DNA from: a virus
Strand: one strand, 5' to 3'
Length of the DNA stretch: 64,000 nt
IMG/VR virus record: IMGVR_UViG_3300049215_000771
Location: 1 to 64,000 of that record
The first letter of the stretch is position 1. Every line of letters starts with the position of its first letter. The translations under genes and the position numbers were made by a program. Below the pieces are notes generated by a model that was not told where the DNA came from, did not search any database, and saw nothing but the letters and a program-made list of their open reading frames with translations. Positions 13,789 through 21,631 of the stretch are shown in pieces.

Positions 13789-14031
13789 ATGGACGACAAA
13801 ATCTTCAAGGTGCCGGACGCAGGCGAAAACGTCGTTATCCGAATCTTGCCGCCGAAGAAGGTTATGCCGTTTTATGCGACAAGGGTTCACAGGCTGCATC
13901 AGAAGAACAAAGCCTGCCCGATCTGTGAGTACGAGAAGCAATTGTCGGAAAAGCAGAAAGCCAATGGCGCAGGTGGAAGGAAGAAGAAGCGCTGGAGGAA
14001 TATCGACGAGCCTTGGGAGGCTTCGTCGTAG
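13789..14031 (+). CDS. gp32-like N-terminal fragment with RNIDEPW tag
   Basis: 80 residues. GENVVIRILPPKKVMPFYATR and CPICEYEKQL repeat the first third of T4 gp32-like single-strand DNA-binding proteins (compare GENIKFRILPP and CPACEYVKEL in the full copy at 36315). The rest of the binding domain is missing; a basic linker leads straight into RWRNIDEPWEASS. Perhaps a regulator or decoy of the full protein, or a fragment kept for its tag. Confidence 0.55.
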   Translation: MDDKIFKVPDAGENVVIRILPPKKVMPFYATRVHRLHQKNKACPICEYEKQLSEKQKANGAGGRKKKRWRNIDEPWEASS

Positions 14032-14059
14032 GTCGCCCTTAGCACGAGGAGGAGTCCGA

Positions 14060-14599
14060 ATGAAAACGATTTGGTCTGCTTTTTCCATCGGGATCATCTT
14101 GATCTTGCTGGGTTGTCATCCGACACCCGCCCCCAATGCGACGGCTCAACCGGCCAAGGCAGCACCGGCTGCGGCTGGCGGGCAGAACGCCGTCGAGGAG
14201 CAAGGCAAGTATGTGAATTCGGCGAGCGCCAGGCTCGTCAAACTCATCAACCTGGGCAACGAGGCCGGCTTCAAGTTGCCGCATCACTCGTTCAGCGGCG
14301 GTGGGGGTTGGCTGTCTTCTGGTGAGGACAAGTGGGTGTCGCTGTACACCGTGCGGTTGGAGTCCACCAAGGACTACCGATTCCTGGCGGCGGGCGACAT
14401 GGATGCGAAGGTGTTGAACCTTCAGGTCTGCAACGTGGACGGCAAGGTGTTGGCGAACGATACTGACAATGACAGTCAGGCCGTGCTGAACTTCACGCCG
14501 AAGCAGACGGATCGGTACACCATCAAGATCAGGCTCAGGTCGTCGAAAGGCGGCGAGCAAGCGTTCTGTTTCGCCATGATGATGGAACGCAAACGGTAA
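14060..14599 (+). CDS. predicted lipoprotein
   Basis: 179 residues, preceded by GAGGAGG. Signal peptide MKTIWSAFSIGIILILLGC with a lipobox ending at Cys19, then an Ala/Pro-rich linker to about residue 45. The rest is beta-rich (YTVRLESTKDYRFLAAGDMD, YTIKIRLRSS), a layout seen in small pre-peptidase C-terminal-like folds of extracellular proteins. Probably exported by the host and lipid-anchored; a surface change of infected cells is possible. Confidence 0.65.
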   Translation: MKTIWSAFSIGIILILLGCHPTPAPNATAQPAKAAPAAAGGQNAVEEQGKYVNSASARLVKLINLGNEAGFKLPHHSFSGGGGWLSSGEDKWVSLYTVRLESTKDYRFLAAGDMDAKVLNLQVCNVDGKVLANDTDNDSQAVLNFTPKQTDRYTIKIRLRSSKGGEQAFCFAMMMERKR

Positions 14600-14621
14600 A
14601 CTCACTGCTCGCAGTGAGTTT
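14598..14621 (+). terminator. hairpin after lipoprotein gene
   Basis: AAACTCACTG-CTCG-CAGTGAGTTT, 10 perfect pairs starting at the stop codon; only three Ts follow. Confidence 0.55.
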
Positions 14622-14630
14622 CACTGCGAG

Positions 14631-14702
14631 GGGCGTTTAGCTCAGTGGTAGAGCGCCTGGATCACACCCAGGAGGCCGCTGGTTCAATCCCAGCAACGCC
14701 CA
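14631..14702 (+). tRNA. tRNA-Val (CAC)
   Basis: Acceptor GGGCGTT/AACGCCC, anticodon stem CCTGG/CCAGG, loop ATCACAC, T stem GCTGG/CCAGC. Confidence 0.92.
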
Positions 14703-14779
14703 CTTCCGATGATACGCTGTAGCGTGTCGTCAGGCTGAAACAACAGCGTATTGGCCGCAATGCGACCGATGGGAAGTTA
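14703..14779 (+). ncRNA. short structured gap
   Basis: CTTCC at the start can pair with GGAAG at the end; between them ATACGCTGT/ACAGCGTAT complementarity is seen. Possible small RNA or processing spacer between two tRNA-Val genes. Confidence 0.35.
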
Positions 14780-14904
14780 GGCCGGGTAGTGTAACGGTAG
14801 CACGGGTAAAAGCAGTCTCAGCGCCAATTTGTCCTACGGGAATGCTTAGTTGGGATTACATCCATTACCAGGACCAAGTACAGGTTCAATTCCTGTCCCG
14901 GCCT
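14780..14904 (+). tRNA. tRNA-Val (TAC) interrupted by a 54-nt insert
   Basis: Acceptor GGCCGGG/CCCGGCC, T stem ACAGG/CCTGT. Removing 14808-14861 joins GGT to CC: stem GGTCC/GGACC, loop ATTACCA, anticodon TAC. Before removal GGTAA of the 5' side can pair with TTACC of the anticodon loop. Confidence 0.8.
14808..14861 (+). other. intron-like RNA element, copy 6
   Basis: Core from 14814 identical to copy 1 from AGTCT to GGATTACAT. The lead-in AAAAGC differs and matches the host anticodon arm instead. Confidence 0.75.
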
Positions 14905-14920
14905 CTGTAGGAACACAACG

Positions 14921-15130
14921 ATGAAGGTTTGCGATGCCTGTGGTTGTTCTGATGCCAAGCATCAGGAAGTCGGCGGTGTCGGGGTGGAAGTCAAAGGCTA
15001 CCATCACCAGCATCATACTCACCGTGGAAAGCCCTGGTATTGGACTCTGGATTTGTGCCCGAAGTGTGCAGGTCAATTGAAGGATGAACTTGATGCTGTA
15101 ATTCGGACTTTCAAGGAAGGTGGAAGCTAG
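14921..15130 (+). CDS. zinc-binding small protein
   Basis: 69 residues. CDACGCSD at the start and CPKCAGQ near the end form a likely C4 zinc site around a His-rich loop (YHHQHHTH). Not recognised. Its end overlaps the Leu-like tRNA. Confidence 0.55.
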   Translation: MKVCDACGCSDAKHQEVGGVGVEVKGYHHQHHTHRGKPWYWTLDLCPKCAGQLKDELDAVIRTFKEGGS

Positions 15131-15285
15131 GTGGCGGAACCAGACGCACCACTGACAAGAACGCAGGTGGCGGTACGCTAACCCATCATGTATGTCCGGG
15201 GAGGGTGTCGGCTGTAGCCTCGTACCCCTGCATGGTGGTGTCCCCGACAGGACTGTACTTTGTAGGTTGGACTCCTACCCTAGCA
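15126..15285 (+). tRNA. tRNA-Leu-like gene with about 80-nt insertion
   Basis: The 5' part reads like a Leu tRNA (GCTAGGTGGCGGAAC, then AGACGCACC) and the 3' part has T arm GTAGG/CCTAC and acceptor CCTAGC. Between them, after a possible CAA anticodon, lies an extra structured segment with TGTCGG/CCGACA. The anticodon arm is not clean, so decoding ability is doubtful. Confidence 0.4.
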
Positions 15286-15300
15286 CTGGAATCATTTATT

Positions 15301-15367
15301 GCGGGGGCGCTGGGCCGCAGGCAGGTCTTTGAAGCCAGCCGTGGAGAGTTCGATCCTCTCACCCGCT
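15301..15367 (+). tRNA. tRNA-Gln-like (TTG), degenerate
   Basis: Acceptor GCGGG/CCCGC, loop CTTTGAA (TTG) on a short mismatched stem, T arm GAGAG/CTCTC, reduced D arm. A sound Gln (TTG) is at 5244. Confidence 0.5.
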
Positions 15368-15380
15368 GCTTGGAGAAGTG

Positions 15381-15680
15381 ATGGCAACCATCAAGATTGA
15401 CGAACTCAGGCAATGGGTTCAACAATACAAGGATGACGAAATCATCAGCGTCGGCCAGGCTGGTGCTATCAAGGCGATGGATTACTTCCTTGAAGTTTTC
15501 GGTCGTCATGGTGATCTGGTTGATGGCGGCGGCGTGCTGGTGACGAAATCGGCTCAAAACGAAACTCGCCGTTGTATCGAAATCCTCAACGCCTTCATGG
15601 GCAAGATGTCGTTGTTGGCGCTGATGAGTCTCAGCGACGAGGAACGACAGAAGGCATTGTTTGGGGATGACGATGACTAG
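15381..15680 (+). CDS. unknown 99-residue protein
   Basis: ATG preceded by TGGAGAAG. Helical, with an acidic end GDDDD. No motif recognised. Overlaps the next start. Confidence 0.55.
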   Translation: MATIKIDELRQWVQQYKDDEIISVGQAGAIKAMDYFLEVFGRHGDLVDGGGVLVTKSAQNETRRCIEILNAFMGKMSLLALMSLSDEERQKALFGDDDD

Positions 15681-15912
15681 GCATGATGAGTTCACCCATA
15701 CCATTTCAAGTGACAATGCCCCGGAACGACTGAAGGGCAAGATCGTCAAAGCTGTCCTTACCGAAGGACAGCTTTCTTTCGAGATAGACATGCCCGACGA
15801 CCCCACTCCCAATGAGTTGGGATATTTCAAATGGTTCACTGGAGAATTGGTGGACAAGTTGAAATCCCAAACCGGCATCGGCATGACCTGTAGGGGATTG
15901 GAGAAGAAATAG
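15673..15912 (+). CDS. unknown 79-residue protein
   Basis: Starts inside the previous gene's end. Alternating strands and a helix (TGELVDKLKSQTG). Not recognised. Confidence 0.5.
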   Translation: MTRHDEFTHTISSDNAPERLKGKIVKAVLTEGQLSFEIDMPDDPTPNELGYFKWFTGELVDKLKSQTGIGMTCRGLEKK

Positions 15913-15918
15913 ACAGAT

Positions 15919-15991
15919 TCCCAGGTAGCTCAGTTGGTAGAGCGGCTGACTGTTAATCAGCATGTCGGGGGTTCGAGTCCCTCCCTGGGAG
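15919..15991 (+). tRNA. tRNA-Asn (GTT)
   Basis: Acceptor TCCCAGG/CCTGGGA, anticodon stem GCTGA/TCAGC, loop CTGTTAA. Confidence 0.93.
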
Positions 15992-15993
15992 CT

Positions 15994-16665
15994 ATGATGA
16001 AAGTTAATCAACACCTTGCCTGGACGGAAAAATACGCCAAGATTTCCAATAAGGTGTATCCAACGGAGTTGCTGGTCAGAATTCTAGCTGGCGGCAATTA
16101 CCCCAGGATGAAGATCAAAACCAGTCTGACTGGTAAGGCGCTCGATGTTGGGTGCGGTGATGGGCGTAATTTCGGCCTCCTGAAAGATGTAGGCTTCAAA
16201 GTCTACGGCACAGAGATCACCGAGGGCATCGTGTCCGTTCTGCGGGCTGCATATCCAGATGTTGAATTGGCTGTCGCCTTCAATCACTCCTTGCCCTACC
16301 CTGATGGATTTTTCGATTGCATTGTTGCGGTTCATTCCTGCTACTATCTCGAAGATGGCGTAAAATTCGCTCAGGTTGTCAACGAGTTCAAAAGAGTGCT
16401 GAGGCCGGGCGGGTTGTTCGTAGGAACCATACCCGACACTAGGAACAGTGTGCAAAAAAATGCCGTAATACACCCCGACATGGAGTGTGTGATTACAAGC
16501 GATCCATTTGGTTTGCGAAATGGATGTAGGATGCAGTTGGCAAATTCCGAAGAACGGGTGCATAACTTGTTGGAGCCGGAATTCAACGATGTGTCGGTGG
16601 GGTCGTTTCACGACAACTATTTTGGCTCGGTGGTATCCGGGTATATGTTCGTCGCATACTCATGA
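15994..16665 (+). CDS. SAM-dependent methyltransferase
   Basis: 223 residues, class I fold. ALDVGCGDGRNF (about residues 50-61) is the SAM-binding motif; Glu in YGTEIT binds the ribose; SLPYPDGFFDCIVAVHSCYYL is motif post-I to II, and FKRVLRPGGLFVGTIPDT is the motif III strand. The substrate cannot be read from sequence; such phage enzymes act on nucleic acids, sugars or small molecules. Starts three bases after tRNA-Asn and overlaps the next gene as ATGA. Confidence 0.8.
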   Translation: MMKVNQHLAWTEKYAKISNKVYPTELLVRILAGGNYPRMKIKTSLTGKALDVGCGDGRNFGLLKDVGFKVYGTEITEGIVSVLRAAYPDVELAVAFNHSLPYPDGFFDCIVAVHSCYYLEDGVKFAQVVNEFKRVLRPGGLFVGTIPDTRNSVQKNAVIHPDMECVITSDPFGLRNGCRMQLANSEERVHNLLEPEFNDVSVGSFHDNYFGSVVSGYMFVAYS

Positions 16666-16982
16666 AATACAAAGTTCACAAATGCTGTCAGTCTGCTAGT
16701 GGCGGCAGCCATGTTACGATCTATGACGCCGACCTGGAGTTCACGGTTAATCGGGGCGATATTCAAGTCATTCTCCCTCCAGGGCAAGAAGCTGCCGTGG
16801 ACGTGCAAGAAGCTGCCGAGGCGATCAAGAAAGGCGCAGAAACAGCATTGACGCCTCGTGGGGTTGGTGCGATAATCAAACTTAGTCGGGTCGTGATACA
16901 TATGGTGGATTTCAAGCCCAGGAAGTTCGAGCAGTACACGACCGAAGAACTGGATCGCATCTGTGAGGGCGGTCTGCTTTGA
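16662..16982 (+). CDS. unknown 106-residue protein
   Basis: ATGA overlap with the methyltransferase. Two Cys near the start (KCCQS), strand-rich, then a helix (VQEAAEAIKKGAETAL). Not recognised. Confidence 0.55.
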   Translation: MKYKVHKCCQSASGGSHVTIYDADLEFTVNRGDIQVILPPGQEAAVDVQEAAEAIKKGAETALTPRGVGAIIKLSRVVIHMVDFKPRKFEQYTTEELDRICEGGLL

Positions 16983-16984
16983 TT

Positions 16985-17064
16985 GCCGCAGCACGACAAG
17001 GGTGGCCGACACCTATCATATGCTCTGGTTGTTGGTTGTAGGGTTCAAATCCCTGCCTGCGGCG
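16985..17064 (+). tRNA. tRNA-like sequence, anticodon unclear
   Basis: Acceptor GCCGCAG/CTGCGGC and a T loop TTCAAAT flanked by AGGG/CCCT are present. The middle does not form a clean anticodon arm; CAT and ATA triplets are available. Possibly a decayed or interrupted tRNA. Confidence 0.4.
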
Positions 17065-17067
17065 TTT

Positions 17068-17139
17068 GCGAGGTTGGCATAGCGGCTGTGCGGTAGCCTT
17101 CCAAGCTACTTTAGACGGGTTCGACTCCCGTACCTCGCT
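17068..17139 (+). tRNA. tRNA-Gly (TCC)
   Basis: Acceptor GCGAGGT/ACCTCGC, anticodon stem GTAGC/GCTAC, loop CTTCCAA, T stem ACGGG/CCCGT. Confidence 0.92.
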
Positions 17140-17161
17140 CTACCTTGTAGGAGGAAATGGA

Positions 17162-17587
17162 ATGATCTTTCAGCTTGAGTGGACGACTTATGACAGCGCC
17201 ATCATCCATCACTTTGAGGCTCCTGAAGGGGCCACGCTGGAACAGTTCCAGGCGTTATGCGACAAGTTGATGGAAGAATCGCTTCAGGACGCTGTTGAAG
17301 GCAAGCCTGGGCGTTCGCCGATGCACGAAAACCCGCCGTACTGGTTGGGTTATATGTATGGTGTTGAGGAAGTCGCCGCCCGGCTTGCCGATCACGGATA
17401 CAAGGAAGTCAAGTTCGCCACGGTCAACTACACGCACGGCAGCATTATCGACGGCAAGAAGCCGGAAGAAGGTTGTGAAGATTTCGGTTACGGCAAGACC
17501 CTCACGGGTGATACACGGGAGAAGGTCGCCGCCTATAACCAGAAGATGAGCGAGGACAATAAGGAACGTCGCCAACGCAAAAGCTGA
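17162..17587 (+). CDS. unknown 141-residue protein
   Basis: ATG at 17162 chosen for GGAGG nine bases before it. Beta strands then helix (LEQFQALCDKLMEESLQDAV), basic Arg/Lys end. No motif recognised. Confidence 0.58.
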   Translation: MIFQLEWTTYDSAIIHHFEAPEGATLEQFQALCDKLMEESLQDAVEGKPGRSPMHENPPYWLGYMYGVEEVAARLADHGYKEVKFATVNYTHGSIIDGKKPEEGCEDFGYGKTLTGDTREKVAAYNQKMSEDNKERRQRKS

Positions 17588-17645
17588 TTTGACTAGCTTC
17601 CGATTGTGAACTAGGGTTGTTACAACCCTCACAATAGGAGCAATC

Positions 17646-17855
17646 ATGAAGATCATCTGTGCGTGGTGTCAAGCTGACATGGGCGAGAAGGAGCCGCTGG
17701 AAGATACACAGATTTCCCATAGCATCTGTCCTTCGTGCATGGAAGTTGAAATCCAGTGCCTCCGTAGTTCAATGGCAGAACGCCAACTTGGTAAGTTGGA
17801 GGCTGTGGGTTCAATTCCCACCGGAGGCTCTTCAGATGTCGCAACAAAGGTCTAA
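17646..17855 (+). CDS. CxxC small protein
   Basis: 69 residues, preceded by AGGAG. CAWCQADMGEKEP, then SHSICPSCM, is a C4 layout common in small unknown proteins of bacteria and phages; the natural domain ends near residue 36. The frame continues through the whole tRNA-Thr, which is odd. Confidence 0.5.
   Translation: MKIICAWCQADMGEKEPLEDTQISHSICPSCMEVEIQCLRSSMAERQLGKLEAVGSIPTGGSSDVATKV
17758..17829 (+). tRNA. tRNA-Thr (GGT)
   Basis: Acceptor GCCTCCG/CGGAGGC, anticodon stem CCAAC/GTTGG, loop TTGGTAA. Confidence 0.93.
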
Positions 17856-18060
17856 GGATGCTAATTCGTCTATCCTCGAACGCTTCAAGGAGATGGAAGC
17901 GTCCTATGGTTACTCCTGGGACGAAGCTAACAACCAGCCTCGTCGCCTTGGTCAAACACATCGCTACATCGACGAGCCGTTCGAGGACTCCAGCACTGCC
18001 CAGCCGAAAGAGCCGAAGGAACATGGCGACCTTTGCTTCTGTAAAGACTGCCTGTCGTAA
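17836..18060 (+). CDS. small protein with variant tag HRYIDEPFEDSS
   Basis: 74 residues. Helix at the start (SSILERFKEMEASYG), then HRYIDEPFEDSS at about 42-53, a clear variant of the shared RSIDDPWEDSS motif, followed by a 20-residue tail with CFCKDC. Here the motif is internal, not terminal. Confidence 0.55.
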   Translation: MSQQRSKDANSSILERFKEMEASYGYSWDEANNQPRRLGQTHRYIDEPFEDSSTAQPKEPKEHGDLCFCKDCLS

Positions 18061-18098
18061 GGACAGCACGCATAATGGTCGCTCGGTAGTGGGTTGAT

Positions 18099-18464
18099 AT
18101 GGACAACATCGACGACTTGCTGAAGGATTTGTACAGCAAAGAACCCCGCAAGCGGCGCAAGAAGAAATATCGCAGCATTGACGACCCCTGGGAAGATTCA
18201 AGCGAATTCAAGCCCTTCAAAAAGCCGACAATCAAATCCTTCAAGCCTGTTGAGCGGTATTACTACAATGCCGTCATACGGGATCAAAGCGGGTCGATGG
18301 GTGAGGCGAAGTTGTTTTCTGTTGGGCCGACCTTGCACAAGAAGATCATGGAGGCTATGATTGGAACGGGGCAAATGCAAAGTATGTCAACGGTCGATCC
18401 TGTATCTGGAAACGAAGGCGCACATCCAGTTCGGCGGGATGGCCCCTCCAGTTCAGAAAGATGA
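18099..18464 (+). CDS. gp32-like middle fragment with internal RSIDDPW tag
   Basis: 121 residues. KKKYRSIDDPWEDSS at about 22-36, then RYYYNAVIRDQSGSM and KLFSVGPTLHKKI, which resemble the central part of gp32-like DNA-binding proteins (compare RHYYNVFDRAD at 36315). It looks as if the fragment missing from the gene at 13789 were encoded here. The last 35 codons overlap the next gene and may be non-functional. Confidence 0.5.
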   Translation: MDNIDDLLKDLYSKEPRKRRKKKYRSIDDPWEDSSEFKPFKKPTIKSFKPVERYYYNAVIRDQSGSMGEAKLFSVGPTLHKKIMEAMIGTGQMQSMSTVDPVSGNEGAHPVRRDGPSSSER

Positions 18465-18684
18465 TTTGTGCCCTGTGTGTTGGGTCGATATTCACCCGGA
18501 TGAAGAAGTTCCCAAACTACCTGGTTGGCAATATATGCTGCGAGAGGTAGCAACTGTTGGGAAGAAAGGCAAACGAAGGAAGTACCTTGCCGAATCTCAC
18601 AAAGCAGAAGAAGTGGTCCGGGAAGAACTGTCGGCGGAAGCGAAACTGGTAGGGCACCAGGACGGTCTGCAAAACCGCTGCTAA
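18361..18684 (+). CDS. zinc-ribbon protein, TTG start
   Basis: 107 residues. TTG chosen since GGAGG lies six bases before it. CKVCQRS near the start and LCPVCW at about 37 form a C4 zinc site. Basic second half. Its end lies in tRNA-Cys. Confidence 0.5.
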   Translation: MERGKCKVCQRSILYLETKAHIQFGGMAPPVQKDDLCPVCWVDIHPDEEVPKLPGWQYMLREVATVGKKGKRRKYLAESHKAEEVVREELSAEAKLVGHQDGLQNRC

Positions 18685-18708
18685 GAGGTTCAACTCCTCC
18701 TGCCGACT
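18630..18708 (+). tRNA. tRNA-Cys (GCA)
   Basis: Acceptor GTCGGCG/TGCCGAC, anticodon stem ACGGT/ACCGC, loop CTGCAAA. The D arm region is about six bases longer than normal. Confidence 0.78.
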
Positions 18709-18710
18709 CT

Positions 18711-19058
18711 ATGATAATCACACCAATGCAACTGTGTCCTGGCATGGCCGAGGCTACCAGGCCCGAAAAGATCGAACTTCTTCGGGAGATCGACGCTGAG
18801 ATTGGTCGTCTCCAGAATAAGCGTATGAACAACACGCTGATGCAGCTTGTGGGTGTTGTTGTGATATTCGCCGCACAACTCATCAACATCTACTTCTGGC
18901 CGACGCCTACGGGCAACGAAGATGTTGATTTTTGCATCAAGTGGTCTTGGCCTGTCTGGATGTTGGTTTGGGGTGCGATCATTATCTGGCGTGGAAGTCG
19001 GATCAGCAAACAGATCAGGGACAAGATCGACGAATTCTTCATGGAACTGCAAACGTGA
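18711..19058 (+). CDS. membrane protein with N-terminal coiled coil
   Basis: 115 residues. Helix IELLREIDAEIGRLQNKRM, then membrane segments MQLVGVVVIFAAQLINIYF and WPVWMLVWGAIIIWRG, ending in a charged helix. Holin-like in size and layout, but that is a guess. GTGA overlap with the next gene. Confidence 0.55.
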   Translation: MIITPMQLCPGMAEATRPEKIELLREIDAEIGRLQNKRMNNTLMQLVGVVVIFAAQLINIYFWPTPTGNEDVDFCIKWSWPVWMLVWGAIIIWRGSRISKQIRDKIDEFFMELQT

Positions 19059-19483
19059 CGGATGATTGCAAAGTTTCCGAGAAAGCTGAATGCTATGGGC
19101 ATCTCGATCAGGCGCTTGGCCAGTATGAAAACCTCAGATTCCTTAAAGATATGAGGGTGCAGAATCGCCAATATATGGGCGACGGGATCGACGAGAAGTT
19201 TGTCTGGACGGTCAATTATGATCGTGGCATGAAAGTTTTGCGGAAATTGATTGCTTGCTACGTTCCCGAAGACCTGGTTGATTGTACTTTCAAGTACGTT
19301 GCTGCCATGTACGATATGGAGTGGCGGCGGTACGAGCAGGACAAGCAGGCTGGCAAGGTGAAGGCTGGTTCTGAAGATTACAGGAATTACTCCTGGCGTG
19401 GCAATGGGCCGAGGCCATACTTCGAGGAGTTGATTTCCACTTTCATGAAGAAAAAGAAGCATCGCAGCATTGATGACGAGTAG
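19055..19483 (+). CDS. unknown protein with C-terminal RSIDDE tag
   Basis: 142 residues; GTG start overlapping the previous stop. Mostly helical, with Trp/Tyr-rich middle. Ends MKKKKHRSIDDE: basic linker then tag as the last residues. Followed by the radical SAM gene after 12 bases. Confidence 0.58.
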   Translation: MTDDCKVSEKAECYGHLDQALGQYENLRFLKDMRVQNRQYMGDGIDEKFVWTVNYDRGMKVLRKLIACYVPEDLVDCTFKYVAAMYDMEWRRYEQDKQAGKVKAGSEDYRNYSWRGNGPRPYFEELISTFMKKKKHRSIDDE

Positions 19484-19495
19484 CATATCTAAAAT

Positions 19496-20425
19496 ATGCT
19501 CAAGATAGAACCAACCTACAATCACGTCCGGCATCTCATTCGGACCCGACCCGGCATTATCATCACGAATGCTTGCAACCTTGCCTGTGGCGGGTGCTAC
19601 GCCCAATGCGGTAAGTTCTCCAAGGACAAGCTGTGGTTTATTTCCTTGGATCAGTTCAGGGAGAACCTGGAATATATCGCCAAATATATGTACCAGGGTA
19701 AAGTCGAGTTGTTGAACGGGGAGGTAGTCGATATAAACCCGGAACGGCACGGTATCGACATGATCGGGGGCGAGCCTTCCATACACCCGGAATGGGAGAA
19801 GATTTGGGAGCTAATGACTGACGAATACAAGTCGTTGAAGTTTTTGGTTTCCACCAACGGGCGGGTGACATTCCCGAAAGCCGACAACGTGGGTTTGCAT
19901 CTTGACTACAAAACGAAAGATACACCTTCCCAGCATGAGTTTGTCTCAACACTTGTGGCCCCGATTGATGTTGTTGGTATTCAGGACCGTGGTTACTACT
20001 GGAAAACTGCACAAACAGATTGCGGTATCTGGAAGTCGTTGGGTTGTGTAAATCCAATCTACAAGAACCAGATTTCGCTTTGTTCGGTTGCTTCAAGTTG
20101 GAACGATCTTCTTGATCTGGACCTGGGATGGCCGTTGACGCCGGGCGGGAACCCGTTCTCGAAGTTGACCGACAAGGACGTGCGAGAGAAAGCCAGCAAG
20201 GTTTGTTATCGTTGTGGTTGGTCGAAGAAGATGAACCTGCCAGAAGACCAGCGTTCGGAAGGTTACGACCTGGTGAGCGCAACGAACCTGGAAACCTTGA
20301 CTCAAAATGGAAGAAACAAACCCTACAAACTCATCTACAGGGAGGGGGATGAGATCAAGGTTGGCGAATTGAAGGGTTCCAGGGAACTGGTGCAATTGGA
20401 AGTCAGGAAGAAGATGGCCGGCTAG
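19496..20425 (+). CDS. radical SAM protein
   Basis: 309 residues. ACNLACGGC gives the Cys27-x3-Cys31-x2-Cys34 motif that holds a 4Fe-4S cluster and cleaves SAM to a radical. MIGGEPSIHPEW matches the GGE motif that binds the SAM amino group. Further Cys (DCGIWKSLGC, SLCSVAS, VCYRCGW) could hold a second cluster, as in enzymes that modify peptides or nucleic acids. The first third keeps the family layout; the rest diverges. Substrate unknown; a tRNA gene follows four bases later. Confidence 0.8.
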   Translation: MLKIEPTYNHVRHLIRTRPGIIITNACNLACGGCYAQCGKFSKDKLWFISLDQFRENLEYIAKYMYQGKVELLNGEVVDINPERHGIDMIGGEPSIHPEWEKIWELMTDEYKSLKFLVSTNGRVTFPKADNVGLHLDYKTKDTPSQHEFVSTLVAPIDVVGIQDRGYYWKTAQTDCGIWKSLGCVNPIYKNQISLCSVASSWNDLLDLDLGWPLTPGGNPFSKLTDKDVREKASKVCYRCGWSKKMNLPEDQRSEGYDLVSATNLETLTQNGRNKPYKLIYREGDEIKVGELKGSRELVQLEVRKKMAG

Positions 20426-20428
20426 TAT

Positions 20429-20499
20429 TGCCTCGTGGTGTAATGGTAGCACTGCTGACTCTGGATCAGCCAGTCTTCGTTCGAGTCGAAGCGAGGCAG
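20429..20499 (+). tRNA. tRNA-Gln (CTG)
   Basis: Acceptor TGCCTCG/CGAGGCA, anticodon stem GCTGA/TCAGC, loop CTCTGGA, T stem CTTCG/CGAAG. Confidence 0.92.
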
Positions 20500-20500
20500 C

Positions 20501-20529
20501 TTTACAATGGCTTGAAAGCGTGGTAGAAT
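20501..20529 (+). promoter_or_regulatory. sigma70-like promoter
   Basis: TTTACA, 17 bp ending in CGTGG, TAGAAT; 21 bases before the next ATG. Confidence 0.7.
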
Positions 20530-20549
20530 CCCACCCAGGAGGGTTCATC

Positions 20550-21056
20550 ATGCCGCAACAGTTGTTCATTCCATCGCTGGGTACGATCATCACGCTGGCC
20601 GAGAACTGGCAGTTCAAGCTGTTCTTCGAGCATCGGAATGAAACGCTGCTCAAGGCGCTTTGTGAGAACCCCTACCCGGAAGCCGCCGACCCCAAGAAGA
20701 TCACGGACGGGCGGTATTCCTGGCGCTGTGGCCAGAAGTATTGGGGCTGCAACCCGGAGCATCACGAGGGCAGCGAACTGCTCCGCTACCTGGAGCCGAT
20801 GGACGAGAAGGAACTGGAGGACGCCCACCACACCTACCGTTCCACCAACGCCAGGCGGGAGCCTTACTTGTTGGTTACGATGCCGGCTGGACAACAACTG
20901 AAGTTCGACCGCATCTACATCCGGGCTGGCGTCACGGCGTACAATTCCGTGACGTTCAGGACGACGAAAATCGGCCCGGACAAGAAGTTTCACTCGAAGC
21001 GGTTTTGGGTGAAGTTGCAGGATGCAAACAATGTCATCTGTAACGTGATTGGATAG
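20550..21056 (+). CDS. unknown 168-residue protein
   Basis: First gene of a promoter-headed unit; AGGAGG precedes the ATG. Beta-rich first half, Trp/Cys stretch (WRCGQKYWGCNPEHHEG), strand-rich end. Not recognised. Ribosome recycling factor follows, so a link with translation is possible. Confidence 0.6.
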   Translation: MPQQLFIPSLGTIITLAENWQFKLFFEHRNETLLKALCENPYPEAADPKKITDGRYSWRCGQKYWGCNPEHHEGSELLRYLEPMDEKELEDAHHTYRSTNARREPYLLVTMPAGQQLKFDRIYIRAGVTAYNSVTFRTTKIGPDKKFHSKRFWVKLQDANNVICNVIG

Positions 21057-21082
21057 GAACATGAAGAACTTGTGCTGACAAC

Positions 21083-21580
21083 ATGAAAAACCTGATGCAG
21101 AAGGCTGTGGATGTTTTCCACGATCAAGTCATCAGTATCATGCCAGGCGTTGTGAGCGCCGGCCTGATCGAGTCCATCAAGGTCATTGCTTGGGGTTCTC
21201 CGACACCCATCAGGCAGCTTGCTTCGGTGCATCAGGGTGATAAGGCAATCTCGATTCGGCCCTTCGATCCGCAAATCGCCGGGGCCATCCACAAAACCCT
21301 GGAAGCCGCAGAACATAACTGCTACATCAGCAAGGGTGTAGTGACCGTCAATATCCCCAAGTGGACAACCAGCGCCGATAAAGACCGGGCCACGGCCCAG
21401 GTTCGGCGGCTCGAAGAAGACACAAAGGTAATCATTCGGAATATCCGAAAGAAAGCCAGGCAGCACCTAACCGGCAGCGAGGACGAGATTCGCAAGGCCG
21501 AGAAGGAACTTCAGACGATGACGGATACATATGTCTCCCAGGTCGTCACCATCGCCAACAACAAAATCAAAACTTTGTGA
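21083..21580 (+). CDS. frr: ribosome recycling factor
   Basis: 165 residues against about 185 in bacteria. RRF splits the post-termination ribosome together with EF-G. Seen: VSAGLIESIKVIAWGSPTPIRQLASV (the strand region after the first helix), then ISIRPFDPQIAGAIHKTLEA, VTVNIPKWTTSADKDR and RNIRKKARQHL, all in the order of the two-domain RRF. The N-terminal helix is shortened by about 15 residues. Together with the release factor at 62980 and Pth2 at 58751 it forms a phage-borne termination and recycling set. Confidence 0.85.
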   Translation: MKNLMQKAVDVFHDQVISIMPGVVSAGLIESIKVIAWGSPTPIRQLASVHQGDKAISIRPFDPQIAGAIHKTLEAAEHNCYISKGVVTVNIPKWTTSADKDRATAQVRRLEEDTKVIIRNIRKKARQHLTGSEDEIRKAEKELQTMTDTYVSQVVTIANNKIKTL

Positions 21581-21631
21581 ACCTTGGCGGCGGCTGCGTG
21601 TCTTACTTGTGTTCGCCGAAAGGAGCCAAAG

